Assembly: GCA_016793565.1 (NCBI GenBank)
Contig: JAEUMA010000031.1
Location: 1-6,098, forward strand
DNA from: Rhizobiaceae bacterium
Lineage (GTDB): Bacteria; Pseudomonadota; Alphaproteobacteria; Rhizobiales; Rhizobiaceae
Direction: 5' to 3'
DNA: 6,098 bases
The position numbers and the translations under genes are program-made. Shown piece by piece: positions 6,077 to 6,098 of the stretch (the first letter of the stretch is position 1; every line of letters starts with the position of its first letter). The notes below the pieces were generated by a model. That model was not told where the DNA came from. It was given only the letters and a program-made list of their open reading frames with translations, and made no database searches.

Positions 6077-6098
6077 TGCTTCGCCGCCAGTTCCTGTT
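6073..6098 (+). CDS. Start of a further gene in the operon (cut by the window edge)
   Basis: Eight codons are visible (MMLRRQFL). The ATG at 6073 overlaps the previous stop as ATGA, and AAGGAG lies five bases upstream; a second ATG at 6076 is equally usable at eight bases. The overlap implies translational coupling with the membrane protein. The Arg-Arg pair before hydrophobic residues could open a signal peptide (Sec or Tat), which would make it an exported protein, but the visible part is too short to name it. Confidence 0.6.

Overview
The window is a high-GC stretch carrying several heavy-metal handling modules. Protein style points to an alphaproteobacterium, perhaps Sphingomonadales or Hyphomicrobiales. 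That placement is an impression from the sequences, not a database result.

Layout: (1) 1-2492, minus strand: almost all of a P1B-1 type copper-exporting ATPase (copA), cut by the left edge a few codons before its C-terminus. (2) 2493-2694: a divergent control region holding two CueR/HmrR-type operator-promoters in inverted orientation, one facing copA and one facing the next gene. (3) 2695-3075, plus strand: a small secreted Met/His-rich DUF305 protein, probably a periplasmic copper binder. (4) 3134 to about 3312, minus strand: a C-terminal remnant of pdxJ (vitamin B6 synthesis), fused out of frame to the end of the next gene. (5) 3289-4533, minus strand: a full-length two-domain chromate transporter, chrA, without a chrB regulator. 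(6) 4534-4974: about 440 bp with no recognisable gene. (7) 4975-5421, minus strand: a MerR-family metal sensor. It is divergent from (8) 5501-6076, plus strand: a cysteine-rich membrane protein of unknown function, which overlaps by four bases (ATGA) the start of (9), a further gene that runs off the right edge.

How it fits together: copA and the DUF305 protein look like one copper regulon. A MerR-type copper sensor, not encoded in this window, would act on both operators so that cytosolic Cu(I) export and periplasmic Cu sequestration rise together. The MerR gene at 4975-5421 has a different operator of its own between it and the membrane-protein operon, and has a Cys where copper sensors have Ser. 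It is therefore more likely a separate divalent or soft-metal switch for genes (8) and (9). The pdxJ remnant between the copper and chromate modules marks a recombination scar, so the region looks like a mosaic resistance island built from separately acquired pieces. The least described part is the right end: the MerR sensor, its 19-bp-spacer promoter and the two-part Cys-rich membrane protein.
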